From Lachnospiraceae bacterium (GTDB lineage: Bacteria > Bacillota > Clostridia > Lachnospirales > Lachnospiraceae), in assembly GCA_009911195.1 (NCBI GenBank), contig QXWV01000136.1, positions 1-48,128 of the forward strand: DNA of 48,128 nucleotides, written 5' to 3'. A model generated the notes under the pieces. That model had not been told where the DNA came from, did no database searches, and saw nothing but the letters and a program-made list of their open reading frames with translations. Positions 1 through 8,700 of the stretch are shown piece after piece (position 1 is the stretch's first letter; each line of letters begins with the position of its first letter). The position numbers and the translations under genes are program-made.

Positions 1-5
1 GGTTC

Positions 6-100
6 GTGAACTACCTCACCAAGTGCCGACGCTTTTTAAGGGGCTCCTTAAACATTTTATTTCCCTCACGGCTGGGCTGAGGTGCTAACTTAATGACATT
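6..100 (+). repeat. Left copy of a 95-bp inverted end repeat, probably the 3' end of an insertion-sequence transposase gene
   Basis: This stretch matches the reverse complement of 48034-48128 over 95 positions with 4 mismatches. One frame (codons from base 2) is open to a TAA at 86-88 and would end ...PHQVPTLFKGLL...LTAGLRC. The two copy differences inside the central part of this frame (bases 43 and 52) both fall on third codon positions and are silent, which favours a coding repeat such as the tail of a transposase. Identity to a known IS family is not established. The window probably stops here because the repeat occurs many times in the genome. Confidence 0.7.
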
Positions 101-240
101 GGGCAAAGACTCTCCTGTTTCCTAGGTCTTGCTTCCATGGCATGAAAAGGCTTTTTACAAAAATATATTGTCAGAATATTCAGCAAATTTATCGGTTTCG
201 CAATTGCCTAAATAAAAGTAGGCAGGAAAGGAGTATAAGA

Positions 241-633
241 ATGACCAGGAAAAGACGGTACTTGCTCTTGTTTTTGTTTATAATGGGAATAGAATATTTG
301 CATATATGTGGGGGATATGCAGCAGTATGGGCAGGTTTTAATGGATTTGGGGTAATTCCAATGGAATATTCGGAAACCGGACAAAGAATGGTTATGGTTA
401 TTTTTATATTCCCTGCGCTTTTCTTGTTCCTCCTTCTGGCATGGATGATAATAAAAAATGGTAAACAGAAGGCGGCGGTGAAATATTATGTATTCGACGT
501 CTGCACTTGGTTATTAGGAATTGGGGCGGGCATCTTTCTTTTTTATATGTTTGAAGAGCCGAGAATAATGATAATGGATAGTATGACGCGTTTTATAAAA
601 GCAGCGGGATGGCTGGAATATCCCGTGCCATAA
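241..633 (+). CDS. Small integral membrane protein of unknown function
   Basis: I do not recognise the family. The 130-residue product starts at an ATG with a good AGGAAAGGAG site just upstream; an in-frame ATG at 142 lacks such a site. Three hydrophobic stretches are visible: one at the N-terminus (YLLLFLFIMGIEYL), one in the middle (VMVIFIFPALFLFLLLAWMI) and one near residues 90-107 (CTWLLGIGAGIFLFYMF), separated by short charged loops such as KNGKQK. It lies alone between the end repeat and the butyrate operon promoter. A membrane location is well supported. No function can be given. Confidence 0.6.
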   Translation: MTRKRRYLLLFLFIMGIEYLHICGGYAAVWAGFNGFGVIPMEYSETGQRMVMVIFIFPALFLFLLLAWMIIKNGKQKAAVKYYVFDVCTWLLGIGAGIFLFYMFEEPRIMIMDSMTRFIKAAGWLEYPVP

Positions 634-749
634 ATGGGAGTAAAAACACCGGGGTCTTACTGCCGCTTGCGGCTGACGGGGAAACGTAAAGGGGAGATGG
701 AAATAAATTAGGGCTTCATGCGTTTATCATGAAATCCCCTCCATAATCA

Positions 750-778
750 TTGCAAAAACAACTGCCCTATGATATAAT
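750..778 (+). promoter_or_regulatory. Sigma-A-type promoter of the butyryl-CoA operon
   Basis: A TTGCAA -35 box (750-755) and a perfect TATAAT -10 box (773-778) are 17 bp apart, 76 bp upstream of the thiolase ATG. A Rex-like operator starts 15 bp after the -10 box. The gap from 634 to 749 contains only short imperfect hairpins. Confidence 0.75.
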
Positions 779-792
779 AAGAGCAATGGGCA

Positions 793-810
793 ATGATAAA
801 AAATTAACAA
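793..810 (+). promoter_or_regulatory. Rex-like redox operator upstream of thl
   Basis: The 18-bp site ATGATAAAAAATTAACAA fits the clostridial Rex consensus TTGTTAA-N4-TTAACAA with a perfect right half and 5 of 7 matches in the left half. It lies just downstream of the -10 box, where a bound repressor would block initiation or early elongation. An overlapping perfect 8-bp inverted repeat, GCAATGAT/ATCATTGC (790-797 and 810-817), could be an alternative operator or hairpin. Rex is known to control thl, crt-bcd-etf-hbd and related genes in clostridia; the assignment here is by motif only. Confidence 0.55.
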
Positions 811-853
811 TCATTGCACTTAATCGTAAAGCATATAGATGGAGGAGAAAACA

Positions 854-2035
854 ATGGCAAAAAAAGTAGTTTTGGCAGGCGCTTGCCGTACAGCGATTGG
901 TACAATGGGCGGTTCTTTGAGCACTACACCGGCAGCAGAACTGGGTGCAATTGTAATTAAAGAAGCTTTAAACAGGGCAGGGGTTGCTCCTGAACAAGTA
1001 GACCAGGTATATATGGGATGTGTTATTCAGGCGGGCCTTGGACAGAACGTAGCACGCCAGGCATCAATTAAAGCAGGGCTTCCGATTGAAGTTCCGGCAG
1101 TTACAATGAATGTTGTATGCGGTTCCGGCCTTAACTGTGTGAACCAGGCAGCACAGATGATTATGGCAGGAGATGCCGATATTGTAGTTGCAGGCGGTAT
1201 GGAAAATATGTCCATGGCTCCCTATGCAGTACCCAATGCACGTTTCGGTTATAGGATGAACAATGGTACATTGGTAGATACGATGGTAAATGATGCCCTT
1301 TGGGATGCTTTTAACCAGTATCATATGATTAAGACAGCAGACAATATTTGTGAAGAGTGGGGATTGACAAGGGAAGAACTGGATGAGTTCGCATTAAAGA
1401 GCCAGCAGAAGGCAGAAGCAGCCCAGAAATCCGGTGCATTTGACAAGGAAATCGTACCGGTTATGGTTAAGAAAAAGAAAGAAATGATTGAGTTCAAAGT
1501 AGATGAAGGCCCGCGTGCGGGTTCTACAATAGAAGGGCTTGCAAAACTTCGTCCAATTAACCCTAATGGTTTCGTAACAGCAGGGAATGCATCCGGTATC
1601 AATGACGGTGCAGCAGCAATCGTTGTTATGAGCGAAGAGAAAGCGAAAGAATTAGGCGTTAAACCTATGGCTACTTATGTAGCAGGCGCATTGGCAGGCG
1701 TAAGGCCCGAAGTTATGGGTATCGGCCCTGTTGCTGCTACTAAGAAGGTAATGGAAAAAACCGGCATGAAGATTGAGGACTTTGAAATCATCGAAGCGAA
1801 TGAAGCTTTTGCTGCACAGTCTGTAGCAGTAGGAAAGGATTTGGGTATTGATGTGGACAAACAGTTGAATCCTAACGGAGGAGCTATTGCCCTTGGCCAT
1901 CCGGTAGGTGCTTCCGGATGCCGTATCCTGGTAACTCTGCTTCATGAAATGGAAGCAAAGGATGCAAAGACCGGACTTGCAACGCTTTGTATCGGCGGCG
2001 GTATGGGATGCGCAACAGTTGTTACAAGAGAATAA
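854..2035 (+). CDS. thlA: Acetyl-CoA acetyltransferase (thiolase)
   Basis: This cytoplasmic enzyme condenses two acetyl-CoA into acetoacetyl-CoA, the first step of butyrate formation. The 393-residue length is typical of biosynthetic thiolases. The catalytic set is intact: nucleophile C89 in [12 protein letters not shown]349 in [16 protein letters not shown], and C379 in [10 protein letters not shown], with the NEAFAAQ motif between them. The start at 854 has GGAGGAG 6 bases upstream; the in-frame ATG at 839 overlaps that site and is less likely. It is the first gene of a six-gene operon and follows a promoter and a Rex-like operator. Confidence 0.95.
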   Translation: MAKKVVLAGACRTAIGTMGGSLSTTPAAELGAIVIKEALNRAGVAPEQVDQVYMGCVIQAGLGQNVARQASIKAGLPIEVPAVTMNVVCGSGLNCVNQAAQMIMAGDADIVVAGGMENMSMAPYAVPNARFGYRMNNGTLVDTMVNDALWDAFNQYHMIKTADNICEEWGLTREELDEFALKSQQKAEAAQKSGAFDKEIVPVMVKKKKEMIEFKVDEGPRAGSTIEGLAKLRPINPNGFVTAGNASGINDGAAAIVVMSEEKAKELGVKPMATYVAGALAGVRPEVMGIGPVAATKKVMEKTGMKIEDFEIIEANEAFAAQSVAVGKDLGIDVDKQLNPNGGAIALGHPVGASGCRILVTLLHEMEAKDAKTGLATLCIGGGMGCATVVTRE

Positions 2036-2052
2036 ACAGCATAAATATGATA

Positions 2053-2082
2053 GATAAGCAGGCTTTAGCGGGTCTGCTTATC
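2053..2082 (+). other. Intercistronic hairpin between thl and crt
   Basis: GATAAGCAG (2053-2061) pairs perfectly with CTGCTTATC (2074-2082) around a 12-base loop. No T-run follows, so it is unlikely to be a full terminator. It may stabilise or mark processing of the thl message, allowing thl a different level from the downstream genes. Confidence 0.5.
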
Positions 2083-2140
2083 CGACTGTATATATCATGG
2101 AAAAGTATATTCTGTAGACAAGGAGAAAGGAGCTGGAAAA

Positions 2141-2917
2141 ATGGAATTTATTGTTTATGAGCGGAAAGGCAATTATGGTGTAATTACTATTAGCCGTGAA
2201 AAAGCGCTGAATGCATTGAATTCAACAGTGCTGGAAGAATTGGATAAAACATTGGATGAGGTGAATTTGGAGGAAGTAAGATGCCTGATTCTCACCGGGG
2301 CAGGACAAAAGTCCTTTGTTGCCGGGGCAGATATCGGCGAAATGAGTTCCTTGACCAAAGCGGAAGGCGAAGCTTTCGGTAAAAAAGGAAATGACGTATT
2401 CCGTAAACTGGAGACATTCCCAATTCCGGTTATCGCTGCGGTAAACGGCTTTGCATTGGGCGGTGGCTGCGAGATTTCCATGAGCTGCGATATCAGGATT
2501 TGTTCGGACAATGCAGTATTCGGGCAGCCTGAAGTTGGCCTTGGCATTACTCCTGGATTTGGCGGTACTCAGAGGCTGGCTCGCCTTGTAGGGGCAGGCA
2601 TGGCAAAACAGATGATTTATACCGCAAGGAACATCAAAGCGGATGAAGCTCTGCGTATTGGCCTTGTGAATGCAATATATCCCCAGGAAGAATTAATGCC
2701 GGCAGCGGAGAAAATGGCAGCAGGCATTGCAAAGAATGCCCCCATTGCAGTGCGCAACTGCAAAAAGGCTATTAACGAAGGGCTGGATGTGGATATGGAT
2801 GCCGCAATCGTAATAGAAGAAAAATTATTTGGTGACTGCTTTGAATCTTATGACCAGAAAGAAGGCATGGCTGCATTTCTTGAGAAGAGGAAAGTAGAGA
2901 AATTCCTGAATAAGTAA
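2141..2917 (+). CDS. crt: Crotonase (3-hydroxybutyryl-CoA dehydratase)
   Basis: This enoyl-CoA hydratase family enzyme dehydrates 3-hydroxybutyryl-CoA to crotonyl-CoA. The 258-residue protein has the family oxyanion-hole segments AGADIG (61-66) and ALGGGCE (105-111). The two catalytic glutamates are E111 and E131, spaced 20 residues apart as in the classic hydratases. The PEVGLGITPGFGGTQRL block follows. The start has AGGAGAAAGGAG upstream. It lies second in the operon, 105 bp after thl. The operon context makes the short-chain dehydratase role much more likely than a beta-oxidation role. Confidence 0.93.
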   Translation: MEFIVYERKGNYGVITISREKALNALNSTVLEELDKTLDEVNLEEVRCLILTGAGQKSFVAGADIGEMSSLTKAEGEAFGKKGNDVFRKLETFPIPVIAAVNGFALGGGCEISMSCDIRICSDNAVFGQPEVGLGITPGFGGTQRLARLVGAGMAKQMIYTARNIKADEALRIGLVNAIYPQEELMPAAEKMAAGIAKNAPIAVRNCKKAINEGLDVDMDAAIVIEEKLFGDCFESYDQKEGMAAFLEKRKVEKFLNK

Positions 2918-3018
2918 GAGGAATTAATTATTTGGAAGGACAGATGTAGTAAGTGTAAAACCAAAGGCTCACAGCAAACATGGCCGAAAACAGAAAGCAG
3001 CGAAGGACAAAGTTAGGA

Positions 3019-3087
3019 AAATCGTCTGTGGCATCAGTCATGAAGCCCTATTTTAACAGGCAAAATGGCCTGTGGCACAGATGATTT
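3019..3087 (+). other. Long-range hairpin in the crt-hbd spacer
   Basis: AAATCGTCTGTG (3019-3030) pairs with CACAGATGATTT (3076-3087) over 12 bp with one G-T pair. The loop itself contains a small CAGGC/GCCTG stem. CTGTGGCA is also directly repeated inside it. The 203-bp spacer from 2918 to 3120 has no gene that I can see; a structure in the mRNA is the best explanation. Confidence 0.35.
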
Positions 3088-3120
3088 AAAATAAATTATT
3101 ACATTCTAGGAGGAACAAAT

Positions 3121-3960
3121 ATGAAAGTAGGTATTATTGGTGCCGGTACAATGGGTTCCGGTATTGCACAGGCTTTTGCCCAGACAGAAGGATATGAAGT
3201 ATTCCTTTGCGATATCAACGAAGAGTTTGCGGCAAACGGCAAAAACAAAATTGCAAAAGGCTTTGAAAAACGCATCGCAAAAGGAAAAATGGACCAGGAT
3301 AAGGCAGATGCTATCCTTGCCAAAATCACAACAGGCGTAAAGACCATTTGCACAGACTGTGATTTAGTAGTAGAAGCAGCGCTCGAAGTAATGGATATTA
3401 AAAAACAGACATTTAAAGAGCTGCAGGATATCTGTAAGAAAGATTGTATTTTCGCTACCAATACTTCCTCCCTTTCGATTACGGAAATTGGCGCAGGGCT
3501 TGACAGGCCGGTAATCGGCATGCATTTCTTCAATCCGGCTCCGGTTATGAAGCTGGTAGAAGTTATTGCAGGCTTGAATACCCCGGATGAAGTAGTAGAA
3601 AAGATTAAAACTATTTCCGAAGAAATTGGAAAGACTCCGGTACAGGTAAATGAAGCGGCTGGTTTCGTTGTAAACAGGATTCTTATCCCAATGATTAACG
3701 AAGCAATCGGCATTTATGCTGAGGGCGTAGCTTCTGTAGAAGGTATCGATAATGCGATGAAGCTGGGTGCAAACCATCCAATGGGGCCCCTTGCCCTTGG
3801 CGATTTGGTTGGCCTGGATATTGTATTGGCCATCATGGAAGTTCTTCAGACAGAAACTGGCGACCCGAAATACCGTCCTCATCCGCTTCTTAAGAAAATG
3901 GTACGCGGCGGCCAGTTGGGCCAGAAGACAGGCAAAGGTTTTTATGACTATTCAAGATAG
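3121..3960 (+). CDS. hbd: 3-hydroxybutyryl-CoA dehydrogenase
   Basis: This enzyme reduces acetoacetyl-CoA to 3-hydroxybutyryl-CoA with NAD(P)H. The 279-residue length is the usual size for the clostridial enzyme. The N-terminal Rossmann fold shows G7-A-G9-T-M-G12. The catalytic region includes NTSSLSI (S116/S117), H135 and N138 in [16 protein letters not shown], and N185 in [13 protein letters not shown]. The C-terminal helical domain ends in the usual [21 protein letters not shown] precedes the ATG. Its place between crt and bcd differs from the C. acetobutylicum order crt-bcd-etfB-etfA-hbd. Confidence 0.95.
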   Translation: MKVGIIGAGTMGSGIAQAFAQTEGYEVFLCDINEEFAANGKNKIAKGFEKRIAKGKMDQDKADAILAKITTGVKTICTDCDLVVEAALEVMDIKKQTFKELQDICKKDCIFATNTSSLSITEIGAGLDRPVIGMHFFNPAPVMKLVEVIAGLNTPDEVVEKIKTISEEIGKTPVQVNEAAGFVVNRILIPMINEAIGIYAEGVASVEGIDNAMKLGANHPMGPLALGDLVGLDIVLAIMEVLQTETGDPKYRPHPLLKKMVRGGQLGQKTGKGFYDYSR

Positions 3961-4019
3961 GGCTTTGGCGTTACCTTATCTAACCATTATATAAACAAAG
4001 ATATGGAGGAAATAAAATC

Positions 4020-5171
4020 ATGGATTTTATGTTAACAAAACAACATGAAATGGCAAGAACCCTCTTCAGGGAATTTGCTGAAAAGGAAGTAAAGCCTTTG
4101 GCACAAGAGGTGGATGAAACAGAGGCTTTCCCAAGAGAAACCGTTGAAAAAATGGCAAAAGCAGGGTTTATGGGAATTCCGATTCCGAAGGAATATGGCG
4201 GACAGGGATGTGATATTTTAACATATGCTATGTGCGTAGAAGAACTTTCCAAAGTTTGTGGCACTACTGGCGTTATCGTATCCGCACATACTTCCCTTTG
4301 CTGTGACCCGATTTTAACATATGGTACAGAAGAGCAGAAACAAAAATATTTGCCTGACCTGGCAAGCGGCAGAAAAATCGGTGCTTTTGGCCTTACAGAG
4401 CCCGGCGCAGGAACAGATGCACAGGGCCAGCAGACAAAGGCGGTGCTGGATGGAGACGAATGGGTTCTGAACGGCTCCAAGATTTTTATTACCAATGGTA
4501 AAGAAGCGGATGTATATGTTATTTTCGCTGTAACAGGAATGATTGAAAAACGCGGCAGAATGTCCAAAGAAATTACGGCATTTATTGTAGAAAAAGGAAC
4601 ACCGGGCTTCACTTTCGGTACGAAAGAAAAGAAAATGGGTATTCGCGGTTCTTCTACATATGAATTGATTTTCACAGATTGCAGAATCCCGAAGGGGAAT
4701 ATCCTCGGACAGCAGGGCAAAGGCTTTGGTATTGCTATGCATACGCTGGATGGTGGACGTATCGGTATCGCTTCCCAGGCTCTTGGCTTGGCAGAAGGCG
4801 CCTTGGAAAGAACAGTGGAATATGTAAAAGAAAGGAAGCAGTTCGGCAGAAGCATCGGACAGTTCCAGAATACACAGTTCCAGTTGGCTGATATGGCTAC
4901 AAAAGTAGAAGCTGCACAGTTGCTTGTATATAAAGCTGCAATTGCAAAGAATACCCAGAAGGTATATTCTGTGGAAGCAGCAAAAGCAAAACTGTATGCT
5001 GCGGAAGTTGCTATGGAAGTGACCACAAAAGCAGTACAGCTTCACGGCGGTTACGGCTACACAAGGGAATACGATGTAGAGCGTATGATGCGCGATGCTA
5101 AAATTACGGAAATCTACGAGGGTACAAGCGAAGTGCAGCGTATGGTAATCTCCGGCGCATTGTTAAAATAG
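4020..5171 (+). CDS. bcd: Butyryl-CoA dehydrogenase
   Basis: This FAD acyl-CoA dehydrogenase reduces crotonyl-CoA to butyryl-CoA and, with EtfAB, can bifurcate NADH electrons to ferredoxin. The 383-residue protein has the family features: FGLTEPGAGTDA near residue 125, the RFP-like middle beta domain, and the C-terminal YEGTSEVQR with catalytic base E367, the position known from the Megasphaera enzyme. The ATG at 4020 has ATGGAGGA upstream. It directly precedes etfB-etfA, as expected for the complex. A degenerate copy of its last 44 bases follows the stop codon (5182-5225). Confidence 0.95.
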   Translation: MDFMLTKQHEMARTLFREFAEKEVKPLAQEVDETEAFPRETVEKMAKAGFMGIPIPKEYGGQGCDILTYAMCVEELSKVCGTTGVIVSAHTSLCCDPILTYGTEEQKQKYLPDLASGRKIGAFGLTEPGAGTDAQGQQTKAVLDGDEWVLNGSKIFITNGKEADVYVIFAVTGMIEKRGRMSKEITAFIVEKGTPGFTFGTKEKKMGIRGSSTYELIFTDCRIPKGNILGQQGKGFGIAMHTLDGGRIGIASQALGLAEGALERTVEYVKERKQFGRSIGQFQNTQFQLADMATKVEAAQLLVYKAAIAKNTQKVYSVEAAKAKLYAAEVAMEVTTKAVQLHGGYGYTREYDVERMMRDAKITEIYEGTSEVQRMVISGALLK

Positions 5172-5181
5172 CACATCGCTC

Positions 5182-5225
5182 GCGAAGTGCAGCGTATGGC
5201 AATCCCCAGTGCATTGCTGGAATAA
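5182..5225 (+). repeat. Decayed tandem copy of the bcd 3' end
   Basis: These 44 bases match 5128-5171, the last 44 bases of bcd including its stop, at 36 positions. The copy would read SEVQRMAIPSALLE and then a stop, against SEVQRMVISGALLK in the real gene. The offset is 54 bp. It has no start of its own and is best seen as a remnant of a local duplication or gene replacement. Confidence 0.7.
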
Positions 5226-5287
5226 CATTTACCGCAGTAGACATATGGAAAAATGAAAATCTAACGAATATAAGGAGTGGAAATACA

Positions 5288-6070
5288 ATGAAAATTGTTG
5301 TTTGTATTAAACAGGTACCTGATACAAAGGGCGGCGTTAAGTTCAATCCTGACGGTACACTTGACAGAGGCGCAATGCTTACTATCATGAACCCGGATGA
5401 TAAAGCAGGGTTGGAAGCAGCGCTTAGATTAAAGGACGAATATGGCGCAGAAGTAACCGTTATTACGATGGGGCTTCCGAAAGCGGAAGAAGTTCTCCGT
5501 GAGGCTATGGCTATGGGAGCAGACAAAGGCATTCTGGTAACAGACAGAGTTCTGGGCGGCGCAGATACATGGGCAACTTCCCAGACATTGGCAGGCGCTA
5601 TCCGCAACCTGGAATATGACTTGATTATCACAGGCCGTCAGGCAATTGATGGCGATACAGCACAGGTTGGCCCTCAGATTTCCGAACATTTGGGAATCCC
5701 GGTTATCTCCTATGCCCAGAATATTAAAATTGATGGTGACAGCGTAATCGTTGAGCGTCAGTTCGATGACGGATATCATGTATTGAAAGCAAAAATGCCT
5801 TGCTTAATTACAGCACTTGCAGAGTTAAATGAACCCCGTTACATGACACCGGGCGGAATTTTCGATGCCTACCAGGCAGACATCACCGTATGGGGAAGGG
5901 CGAACCTGGTTGACGTAGAAGATTCTAACCTGGGCTTGAAAGGTTCTCCGACACAGATTGCGAAGGCTTCTGACAAAGTAAGAAAAGGGGCAGGGGAAAA
6001 AGTTACCCTCGACCCGGCAGAAGCAGTTGATTACATTATCGACAAATTGAAAGTAAAACACGTAATATAA
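5288..6070 (+). CDS. etfB: Electron transfer flavoprotein beta subunit
   Basis: EtfB forms a flavoprotein with EtfA and couples NADH oxidation to crotonyl-CoA reduction by Bcd. The 260-residue protein starts KIVVCIKQVPDT, a hallmark of the beta subunit. It carries the GRQAIDGDTAQVGPQISEHL nucleotide-binding segment and the LNEPRYMTPGGIFDAY region. AAGGAGTGG lies upstream of the ATG. It sits between bcd and etfA, the arrangement found for bifurcating Bcd/Etf complexes. Bifurcation is inferred from context, since no residue test was possible here. Confidence 0.94.
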   Translation: MKIVVCIKQVPDTKGGVKFNPDGTLDRGAMLTIMNPDDKAGLEAALRLKDEYGAEVTVITMGLPKAEEVLREAMAMGADKGILVTDRVLGGADTWATSQTLAGAIRNLEYDLIITGRQAIDGDTAQVGPQISEHLGIPVISYAQNIKIDGDSVIVERQFDDGYHVLKAKMPCLITALAELNEPRYMTPGGIFDAYQADITVWGRANLVDVEDSNLGLKGSPTQIAKASDKVRKGAGEKVTLDPAEAVDYIIDKLKVKHVI

Positions 6071-6108
6071 AATTTGTGCGAAAACTTTGAAAGGAGCATA
6101 ATTATAAA

Positions 6109-7155
6109 ATGAATATAGCAGAGTATAAAGGAGTATTTGTCTTTGCACAGCAGGTAGAAAATAAACTGAGCGGAATCGCTTTGGAGCTGATTGGCAAAGG
6201 CAAAGACTTGGCAAAAGATTTAAATACGGAAGTAACAGCAGTATTAGTAGGCCATGAAGTAAAAGGTCTTGCAGACGAGCTGGCAGCTTATGGCGCAGAT
6301 AAAGTTATCCTTGTAGATGACCCTGAGTTAAAATATTATAGGACAGAGCCCTATGCACATGCCCTTGCATCTGTAATCGAAAAATATAAACCGGAAATTT
6401 TCCTGGTAGGCGCAACCGCTATCGGACGTGATTTGGGTCCCCGTGTGTCCGCAAGGGTTCATACAGGACTTACCGCAGACTGTACACAGCTTGATATCGG
6501 CGATTTCCCGATGAATCCGGTACCGGGCAAAGAGCAGCTTCATAATCAGTTGTTAATGACCCGTCCTGCATTCGGCGGCAACACAATTGCAACTATTGCA
6601 TGCCCTCAGTTCCGTCCGCAGATGGCTACGGTTCGCCCCGGTGTTATGCAGAAAGCCCCTAAGGTAGAAGGCGCTAAAGCAGTAGTGGAAGAATTCAATC
6701 CTGGATTCACACCGGATAACAAATATGTAGAAATCTTGGAAGTAGTAAAATCTGTTGTTGATACGGTAGATATTATGGATGCAAAAATCCTTGTATCCGG
6801 CGGCCGTGGCGTAGGAAGCCCGGAGAACTTCAAAATTTTAGATGACCTTGCGGAAGTGCTTGGCGCAACTGTAAGCTGCTCCCGTGCAGTAGTTGATGCA
6901 GGCTGGAAACCGAAGGATTTGCAGGTAGGGCAGACTGGTAAGACTGTACGCCCTAACGTATACTTTGCAATCGGTATCTCCGGTGCTATTCAGCACTTGG
7001 CAGGTATGGAAGAATCCGATATCATCATCGCTATTAACAAAGACGATACAGCTCCTATCTTTGATGTAGCTGATTACGGCATTGTTGGCGACTTGAATAA
7101 AGTAGTTCCGGCTTTGACGGAGAAATTGAAGGCAGAGCTGGCTAACAAAAACTAA
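6109..7155 (+). CDS. etfA: Electron transfer flavoprotein alpha subunit
   Basis: EtfA carries the FAD domain of the electron-transferring partner of Bcd. The 348-residue product has an N-terminal domain beginning IAEYKGVFVFAQQ and the C-terminal FAD domain, with ILVSGGRGVGSPENF, SRAVVDAGW, QVGQTGKTVRP, YFAIGISGAIQH and the INKDDTAPIFDVADYGIVGD signature. GAAAGGAGC precedes the start. It is the last gene of the operon; a terminator begins 20 bp after its stop. Confidence 0.94.
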   Translation: MNIAEYKGVFVFAQQVENKLSGIALELIGKGKDLAKDLNTEVTAVLVGHEVKGLADELAAYGADKVILVDDPELKYYRTEPYAHALASVIEKYKPEIFLVGATAIGRDLGPRVSARVHTGLTADCTQLDIGDFPMNPVPGKEQLHNQLLMTRPAFGGNTIATIACPQFRPQMATVRPGVMQKAPKVEGAKAVVEEFNPGFTPDNKYVEILEVVKSVVDTVDIMDAKILVSGGRGVGSPENFKILDDLAEVLGATVSCSRAVVDAGWKPKDLQVGQTGKTVRPNVYFAIGISGAIQHLAGMEESDIIIAINKDDTAPIFDVADYGIVGDLNKVVPALTEKLKAELANKN

Positions 7156-7174
7156 TATGAAATAAGTAAAAAGG

Positions 7175-7222
7175 CTGGTATCCGCGAATGTCTGGTTTAG
7201 GGCAGGGCGGATGCCAGTTTTT
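7175..7222 (+). terminator. Rho-independent terminator of the butyryl-CoA operon
   Basis: CTGGTATCCGC (7175-7185) pairs with GCGGATGCCAG (7207-7217) over 11 bp with one T-G pair, and TTTTTA follows at once. Confidence 0.75.
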
Positions 7223-7358
7223 ATGTATACGGGCGTCTAAATGAAATGTGTCAGCAAGATGATGGACGTATGAGTCATAATCCCCTTCCTCCTACGTTAT
7301 ACTTTAAGTAAGAAAAAATCTATTTTCGCCTGAAAATGGCAGAACCCAGAAGGAGCAT

Positions 7359-8522
7359 ATGACAATATCCTTATATGATTTCACAACCGCTTTTCTAAAG
7401 ACTCCAACACTGCAAATAACAACCATACTCATTTTGGGGGTCATCCTTGTCAATGGGGCGACGGACGCCCCTAACGCTATCGCCTCGTTGGTGGCCTCCG
7501 GAGGAATGGAATTAAAGCCGGCAGTACGCATGGCAGCTTTTTTCAACTTTGCCGGGCTGGCGCTTATGACGATATGCAACGCTAATGTGGCTTATACTAT
7601 TTGCCATATGGTGGATTTTGGAGATTCTCCGGGAAAGGCGCTGACAGCATTGTGTGCGGCTCTCATATCCATTATCCTATGGTCAGCCGCTGCCTGGTGT
7701 TTTGGCATCCCTACCAGTGAAAGCCATGCATTGATTGCCGGGTTGACCGGGGCAGCTATTGCAATACATAATGGCCTGTCGGGGATTCATGGCATGGAAT
7801 GGATTAAAGTATTATATGGTTTGGCCGCATCCAGCATTTTAGGGTTTTCCCTAGGCTGGATGGGAGGTAAAGGACTTTCATATAGGCGTCTATTTAAGGG
7901 TTATGCTGGTTTCTATAAACCAGCATCCCGTAAATCAGCTTTATACAAGCCAGTTTCGCATAAATCACCCCCATACAAACCAACTCCATACAAACCCAAG
8001 ATAAATGAGACGAAATATGAATGGGGCAAACGGTGGATACGGCGGGCACAGATTGCCGGTGCGGCAGCTATGGCGTTTATGCATGGGGCACAGGACGGAC
8101 AGAAATTCATGGGAGTATTTCTTCTTGGGATTTTCCTGTCAATGGGAAAAATACCTGGCGGAAATTTCCATATCCCCCTCTGGATGACAGTGTTGTGCAG
8201 TGTGGGGATGGCAACTGGCACAGCAATCGGCGGCGAACGCATTATAAAGACGGTGGGCATGGACATGGTAAAGCTGGGCAAAGCGCAGGGGGCAGTGTCC
8301 GATGCAGCAGCAGCAGCCTGCCTTCTCCTATCCAGCCTGACCGGCATTCCAGTATCCACCACCCATGTGAAAACAACCGCGATTATGGGGGTGGGGATTG
8401 CTTCGGATGGGGAGGCAGTCAATAAATCCATTATGAAAGAAATGATTTTAGCATGGGTGGTAACATTTCCCTGTTGTGGCGTAATTGGTTATATTATAGC
8501 GAAAGTTTTTATAAAAATGTAA
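7359..8522 (+). CDS. Inorganic phosphate transporter, Pit family
   Basis: This is a membrane symporter for inorganic phosphate of the PiT family. The duplicated signature is present in both halves: GATDAPNAIAS near residue 31 and AFMHGAQDGQKFMGV near 240, each followed by several hydrophobic helices. TSESHALIAGLTGAA and VSTTHVKTTAIMGVG are also typical. The 387-residue length fits the short bacterial forms. AGAAGGAG precedes the ATG. Residues 186-214, in the central loop, are a Lys/Pro-rich run with four YKP units, which is unusual for the family. No PhoU-like partner gene is adjacent. Confidence 0.88.
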   Translation: MTISLYDFTTAFLKTPTLQITTILILGVILVNGATDAPNAIASLVASGGMELKPAVRMAAFFNFAGLALMTICNANVAYTICHMVDFGDSPGKALTALCAALISIILWSAAAWCFGIPTSESHALIAGLTGAAIAIHNGLSGIHGMEWIKVLYGLAASSILGFSLGWMGGKGLSYRRLFKGYAGFYKPASRKSALYKPVSHKSPPYKPTPYKPKINETKYEWGKRWIRRAQIAGAAAMAFMHGAQDGQKFMGVFLLGIFLSMGKIPGGNFHIPLWMTVLCSVGMATGTAIGGERIIKTVGMDMVKLGKAQGAVSDAAAAACLLLSSLTGIPVSTTHVKTTAIMGVGIASDGEAVNKSIMKEMILAWVVTFPCCGVIGYIIAKVFIKM

Positions 8523-8700
8523 AAAAGTAATATCAGAAAGCTGAAAGAAATGCTATAATAAAAGAACTATAATTGAGACATAGTTTGGGCGGATAGCAGA
8601 TATGCAAAGCCTTTCGGGAAATAACAAAAAATACCAAGGCTTCCGATAAGAGTTTTTATAAAAGCGGATAAAAAGCCGCCAAGGAAAGGAAAGAAGACAT

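Noticed and set aside
142-240. N-terminal extension of the first membrane protein
   Set aside because: The ATG at 142 lacks a ribosome binding site, while the ATG at 241 has a strong one.
8523-8700. Possible S-box riboswitch before mtnA
   Set aside because: The conserved S-box strings are absent; only a short AAGCCTT/AAGGCTT stem and a TATAAT without a -35 box are seen.
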